DNA of 10,215 nt from Paludibacteraceae bacterium. GTDB taxonomy: Bacteria; Bacteroidota; Bacteroidia; Bacteroidales; Paludibacteraceae. Made by a program: the position numbers and the translations under genes. How positions within the stretch are numbered: the stretch's first letter is position 1; every line of letters starts with the position of its first letter. The stretch spans positions 1 through 10,215 of the forward strand of contig JAGCZK010000141.1 of NCBI GenBank assembly GCA_017960065.1, in the 5' to 3' direction. Positions 7,443 through 10,215 of the stretch are shown here, in pieces. The notes under the pieces are model-generated. The model saw only the letters and a list, made by a program, of their open reading frames with translations, ran no database searches and had not been told where the DNA came from.

Positions 7443-7450
7443 TAACTTTG
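7443..7450 (+). promoter_or_regulatory. Bacteroidetes-type -7 promoter element for the GH16 gene
   Basis: TAACTTTG is an exact match to TAnnTTTG, 44 bases before the ATG at 7495, implying a leader of roughly 37 bases. No clear TTTG occurs 19-21 bases upstream; the region is a T-rich tract (7414-7440), so the -33 element is weak and activator dependence is possible. The leader contains a weak inverted repeat, GTTAT/ATAAC (7463-7478), and no Shine-Dalgarno sequence. Confidence 0.6.
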
Positions 7451-7494
7451 CAAGGCACACATGTTATGATATAATAACAAAAACCTGATATACT

Positions 7495-10215
7495 ATGAGA
7501 AACATCTGCAAATGGTGGTGTCTCGTGCTATGTGCGTCGATCCCCACCTTACTGAGTGCTCAGTACGACGGCTATACCTTGGTATGGTCTGATGAATTTA
7601 ACGGAGGTTACACCAACGCCGACCCCTACACTGGCTTGGACCTCGACTCCTGGAACTACGAGATCGGTAGCGGAGACTGGGGCTGGGGCACCGGTCAAAA
7701 GGACTACTCCACCCGCGACCCGGAAAACGCGCAAGTAAGCAACGGTACCCTAAAAATCCGCACGCAACGGCACCACGACAACCAGCCCACGCACGAATAC
7801 ACTTCCGGACGTATCAATTCACAAAACAAACGGTCATTCCTGTATGGTAAACTGGAAGCGCGTATCCGCACCGACAACATGACAGAGTCGGGACGTGGTT
7901 TCGCCTTCTGGATGCTACCCGACGGTATCCCTGCCGGCAAATCGACCATGGTATGGCCGCTCGGTGGCGAGATTGACATTATGGAGTACAACGGCTTATA
8001 CCCCGACTACAACTTGGGCTCCATGCACTACGCCTGGAACTGGACCGGCAACGGCGATGAATGGGGCGGAAACGAAAACCACGCTCAAGCCAGCGGGCTG
8101 TACTACGAGCCGAACCGGCAGAAACATTTTCAGGCGGCAGGCCACACCGACGGTTGTGGAGGTGACGGCCAACAAGAAACTAAAGACAATATTTTGGGTG
8201 CCAACTGGCGTATCTACGGTATCAACTGGTACAACAACCGCGTCGAGTTCTACATCCGCAAAGATGACAATACGGTAGAAGATGTCTATGCCGTTTTCCG
8301 CATTGACCAAAGTATCTGGTGTCCGACCTATTCGAACAATGCCCGCGGCAATGTACAAAGTACCACGGGTAGCAATTATCCGGCCGAACGTTACGACAAC
8401 AATTGGCGTACCTTTGAAAACCCCTTCTACTTTGTTCTCAGTGCCGGTGTCGGTGGTGACGCCACCTACGGCGGAAGCATCGAATGGGGAACCAACCCCA
8501 ACCAATGGACCTGCACCGCCGAAATCGACTGGGTGCGCGTTTATAAGCTCAACAGCGCCAACCCGCCCACCATTTCGCTGGCCTACACCAAAAACGGCAA
8601 CAACGTCACCGTTACCCCGACCTTGAAAAGCGGCAGCGCCATTTCCAAAATCGAATACATTGTCGATCAGGTTCCGGTCGCATCGACCAAAACCGCGGCT
8701 CCGTTTACCTACACCTTTACCAAAACCCAATCGCAGCACATCATCTTTGCGCGTGCCTGCAACTCGCAAGGCTACTGGGGCAACTGGGCCAAGATTGTCT
8801 ATACCGACAACGGCACCGCCACTTGCGACAATATCTTTGGAACACTGACCAACGGCGGCGTATTGGAAAGCACCAACTGGAGTTCGAACGGTGGTAACCA
8901 AAACACCAACTCCAACAACAGTACGATAACCGTTACCGGAAATTACAACAACATCTACGCCACCTGGACGGGCAACCGCACCATGGTCGTTGGCGACACC
9001 TACGAATTCTCGGGTACCATCAAATCCACCCGCGACGAAACGATTTCCATCTACCTGGAAGACGCCAATGACAACACCAAGCAGATGTTCACCGCCAACA
9101 GCATCCGTTTGCAAGCCAACCAGGCCCAATCGTGGCGATTCGTATCGCAAGGCGGCGGTTTTACCAATCCAAAACTGGTGCTGAGCGCCACTAACACGAC
9201 TGCCGGAACGGTTTACACCATGACCAATGTCAAACTGCAGTCCACCTCGTGCGATGCCGGCGACACACCTTCCATCATTGTGGGAGCACCCGAGGTCATC
9301 ACCGCACAAAACGGCACGACCACCATTTCGGTAACGGGTTCGAACCTGACCAACAACATTACGGTAACGTCGTCGAACAACCATTTCACGGTTACCCCCA
9401 CCACGCTGACCCGCACCAACGGCAATGTCAACAGTTCGGTCACCGTCACCTATACCGGAACGACTTCCGAAAATTCGACCATCACCTTCACTTCGGGTAC
9501 GACGGTTAGTTCGGTAGTGGTCAGCTCGCACATCGTCGGCGAATGCGACAACTATTTCGAAACACTGAGCAGCTGCCGTAACCTGGCATGTACGGCCGGA
9601 TGGGATTGCGGCACCACTTGGGGCTCGTCCGACATCAACGGCAGCACGTTCACCTTCTCGCCCAACGATACGCAGGCGCACTTCTACGCCATTGTCGTTG
9701 GCAACGGCGAATCGCTGAACGCCGGCACCTCGTACACGGTTTCGGGTACCATCACCTCGACGGCGACACGCACCCTGACCGTCAACGTTCAGGAAGAAGG
9801 CCTGGGCGACAATCACGATACCAAGTTGACGACCGAGCAGACCCTGAACCTGACGGCCAACCAGCCGCGTAACTTTGAGTTCACCGCCACTCCCGGCACC
9901 ACAATTTTAGTACCGGGCATCACCTTTACCATGGAAAATCAGGCGAACAGCACCTACACGGTAACCAACCTGTCGCTGAAAAAATCGACCTGCGTCGGTT
10001 TCCCGGGAATCAACCTGACCGGACCGGCATCGCCCATTGCCACCACCAACGGCACGGCTGTAATCGCCGCCACGGGCCAGAACCTGACCAACAACGTGAC
10101 GGTCAGCTCGTCGAACCCGAACTTTACGGTAAGCCCAACCAACATTACGATTTCGGCCGGAGCCTTTACCCGCAATGTAACGGTTACGTACACGGGCAAC
10201 ACCATCGAAAACGCC
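7495..10215 (+). CDS. Secreted GH16 endo-beta-glucanase (laminarinase-like), multimodular, 3' end outside window
   Basis: The frame is open from the ATG at 7495 to the window edge (907 codons, no stop), so the C-terminus is missing. There is a signal peptide at 1-22 (ending LLSA before Gln). A GH16 jelly-roll follows, from about 27 to 351. Its catalytic motif GGEIDIMEY has Glu159 as nucleophile, Asp161 as assistant and Glu164 as acid/base (bases 7969-7986). The beta-bulge spacing ExDxxE is that of laminarinase, lichenase-like and agarase members. The domain closes with the typical TAEIDWVRVYK. Residues about 354-438 are Ig-like. Then come two copies of a unit made of a carbohydrate-binding-like beta-sandwich (444-586 and 684-833) and an Ig-like domain (593-682 and 836 to the edge). 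A beta-1,3-glucan substrate is likely but unproven. A T9SS sorting domain is expected beyond the edge, since the Ig-like modules resemble those of T9SS cargo. No transporter or SusC/D gene is visible nearby. Confidence 0.92.
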   Translation, partial: MRNICKWWCLVLCASIPTLLSAQYDGYTLVWSDEFNGGYTNADPYTGLDLDSWNYEIGSGDWGWGTGQKDYSTRDPENAQVSNGTLKIRTQRHHDNQPTHEYTSGRINSQNKRSFLYGKLEARIRTDNMTESGRGFAFWMLPDGIPAGKSTMVWPLGGEIDIMEYNGLYPDYNLGSMHYAWNWTGNGDEWGGNENHAQASGLYYEPNRQKHFQAAGHTDGCGGDGQQETKDNILGANWRIYGINWYNNRVEFYIRKDDNTVEDVYAVFRIDQSIWCPTYSNNARGNVQSTTGSNYPAERYDNNWRTFENPFYFVLSAGVGGDATYGGSIEWGTNPNQWTCTAEIDWVRVYKLNSANPPTISLAYTKNGNNVTVTPTLKSGSAISKIEYIVDQVPVASTKTAAPFTYTFTKTQSQHIIFARACNSQGYWGNWAKIVYTDNGTATCDNIFGTLTNGGVLESTNWSSNGGNQNTNSNNSTITVTGNYNNIYATWTGNRTMVVGDTYEFSGTIKSTRDETISIYLEDANDNTKQMFTANSIRLQANQAQSWRFVSQGGGFTNPKLVLSATNTTAGTVYTMTNVKLQSTSCDAGDTPSIIVGAPEVITAQNGTTTISVTGSNLTNNITVTSSNNHFTVTPTTLTRTNGNVNSSVTVTYTGTTSENSTITFTSGTTVSSVVVSSHIVGECDNYFETLSSCRNLACTAGWDCGTTWGSSDINGSTFTFSPNDTQAHFYAIVVGNGESLNAGTSYTVSGTITSTATRTLTVNVQEEGLGDNHDTKLTTEQTLNLTANQPRNFEFTATPGTTILVPGITFTMENQANSTYTVTNLSLKKSTCVGFPGINLTGPASPIATTNGTAVIAATGQNLTNNVTVSSSNPNFTVSPTNITISAGAFTRNVTVTYTGNTIENA
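8824..9540 (+). repeat. Unit 1 of a tandem (CBM-like + Ig-like) protein module
   Basis: Encodes residues 444-682 of the GH16 protein. It opens with CDNIFGTLTN and has a beta-sandwich core around VVGDTYEFSGTIKST and IRLQANQAQSW. The first module closes with YTMTNVKLQSTSC, followed by the Ig-like part containing TGSNLTNNITVTSSNNHFTV and VTVTYTGTTSENS. It aligns by eye with the next unit (CDNYFETLSS, TSYTVSGTITST, YTVTNLSLKKSTC). Overall the fold resembles CBM4/9-type modules plus Bacteroidetes T9SS-cargo Ig domains; the family assignment is tentative. Confidence 0.75.
9544..10215 (+). repeat. Unit 2 of the tandem (CBM-like + Ig-like) module, cut by window edge
   Basis: Encodes residues 684-907. 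Landmarks repeat those of unit 1 at an offset of 720 bases (opening CDN) to 738 bases (NLTNN motif). The Ig-like halves are clearly similar (NLTNNVTVSSSNPNFTVSPT, then NVTVTYTGNTIENA). The CBM-like half is more diverged and carries three extra cysteines (694, 699, 705) near its start. Further units may follow beyond the edge. Confidence 0.75.

Noticed and set aside
7996..9816. A 606-codon open frame on the minus strand
   Set aside because: It is fully antisense to the GH16 gene, whose signal peptide, catalytic motif and repeated modules are unmistakable. The minus frame yields a low-complexity Val/Gly/Arg-rich product typical of shadow frames in Thr/Asn-rich GC-rich genes.

Overview
The window looks like a chromosomal segment from a GC-rich member of the Bacteroidales. 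Four things point there: promoters of the Bacteroidetes type (TTTG/TTG, 19-20 bases, then TAnnTTTG), start codons without Shine-Dalgarno sequences, a type IX secretion (T9SS) C-terminal sorting domain on one gene, and a gene order of M23 peptidase-dxr-rseP that I recall from that group. I cannot fix the genus. Codon use is evenly GC-rich and the intergenic DNA is AT-rich. There is no insertion sequence, integrase, phage gene, CRISPR array or defence gene.

Layout. (1) Positions 1-3642, plus strand: the C-terminal 60% of glutamyl-tRNA synthetase (gltX, cut by the left edge), then two exported proteins in tight succession. These are a GHL10-family putative glycosidase (start overlapping the gltX stop) and an alpha/beta-hydrolase esterase ending in a T9SS sorting domain. 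(2) Positions 3651-6980, minus strand: a three-gene operon read from 6980 down to 3651. It encodes a membrane-anchored M23 peptidase, DXP reductoisomerase (dxr) and the site-2 protease RseP. It meets the first operon tail to tail with only 8 bases between. (3) Positions 6981-7494: two short non-coding gaps flanking an initiator tRNA gene, with a divergent pair of promoters, a textbook intrinsic terminator and two further hairpins. (4) Positions 7495-10215, plus strand: a large secreted GH16 beta-glucanase-like protein that runs off the right edge with no stop. After its catalytic domain it carries an Ig-like domain and then a tandem repeat of (carbohydrate-binding-like module + Ig-like module).

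Functionally the window mixes housekeeping (tRNA charging, initiator tRNA, isoprenoid synthesis, envelope proteolysis, cell-wall hydrolysis) with exported carbohydrate-active or ester-cleaving enzymes. The most notable item is the GH16 multimodular protein, whose C-terminal repeat units I cannot assign firmly to a named family. I see no convincing evidence of an undescribed multi-gene system here.
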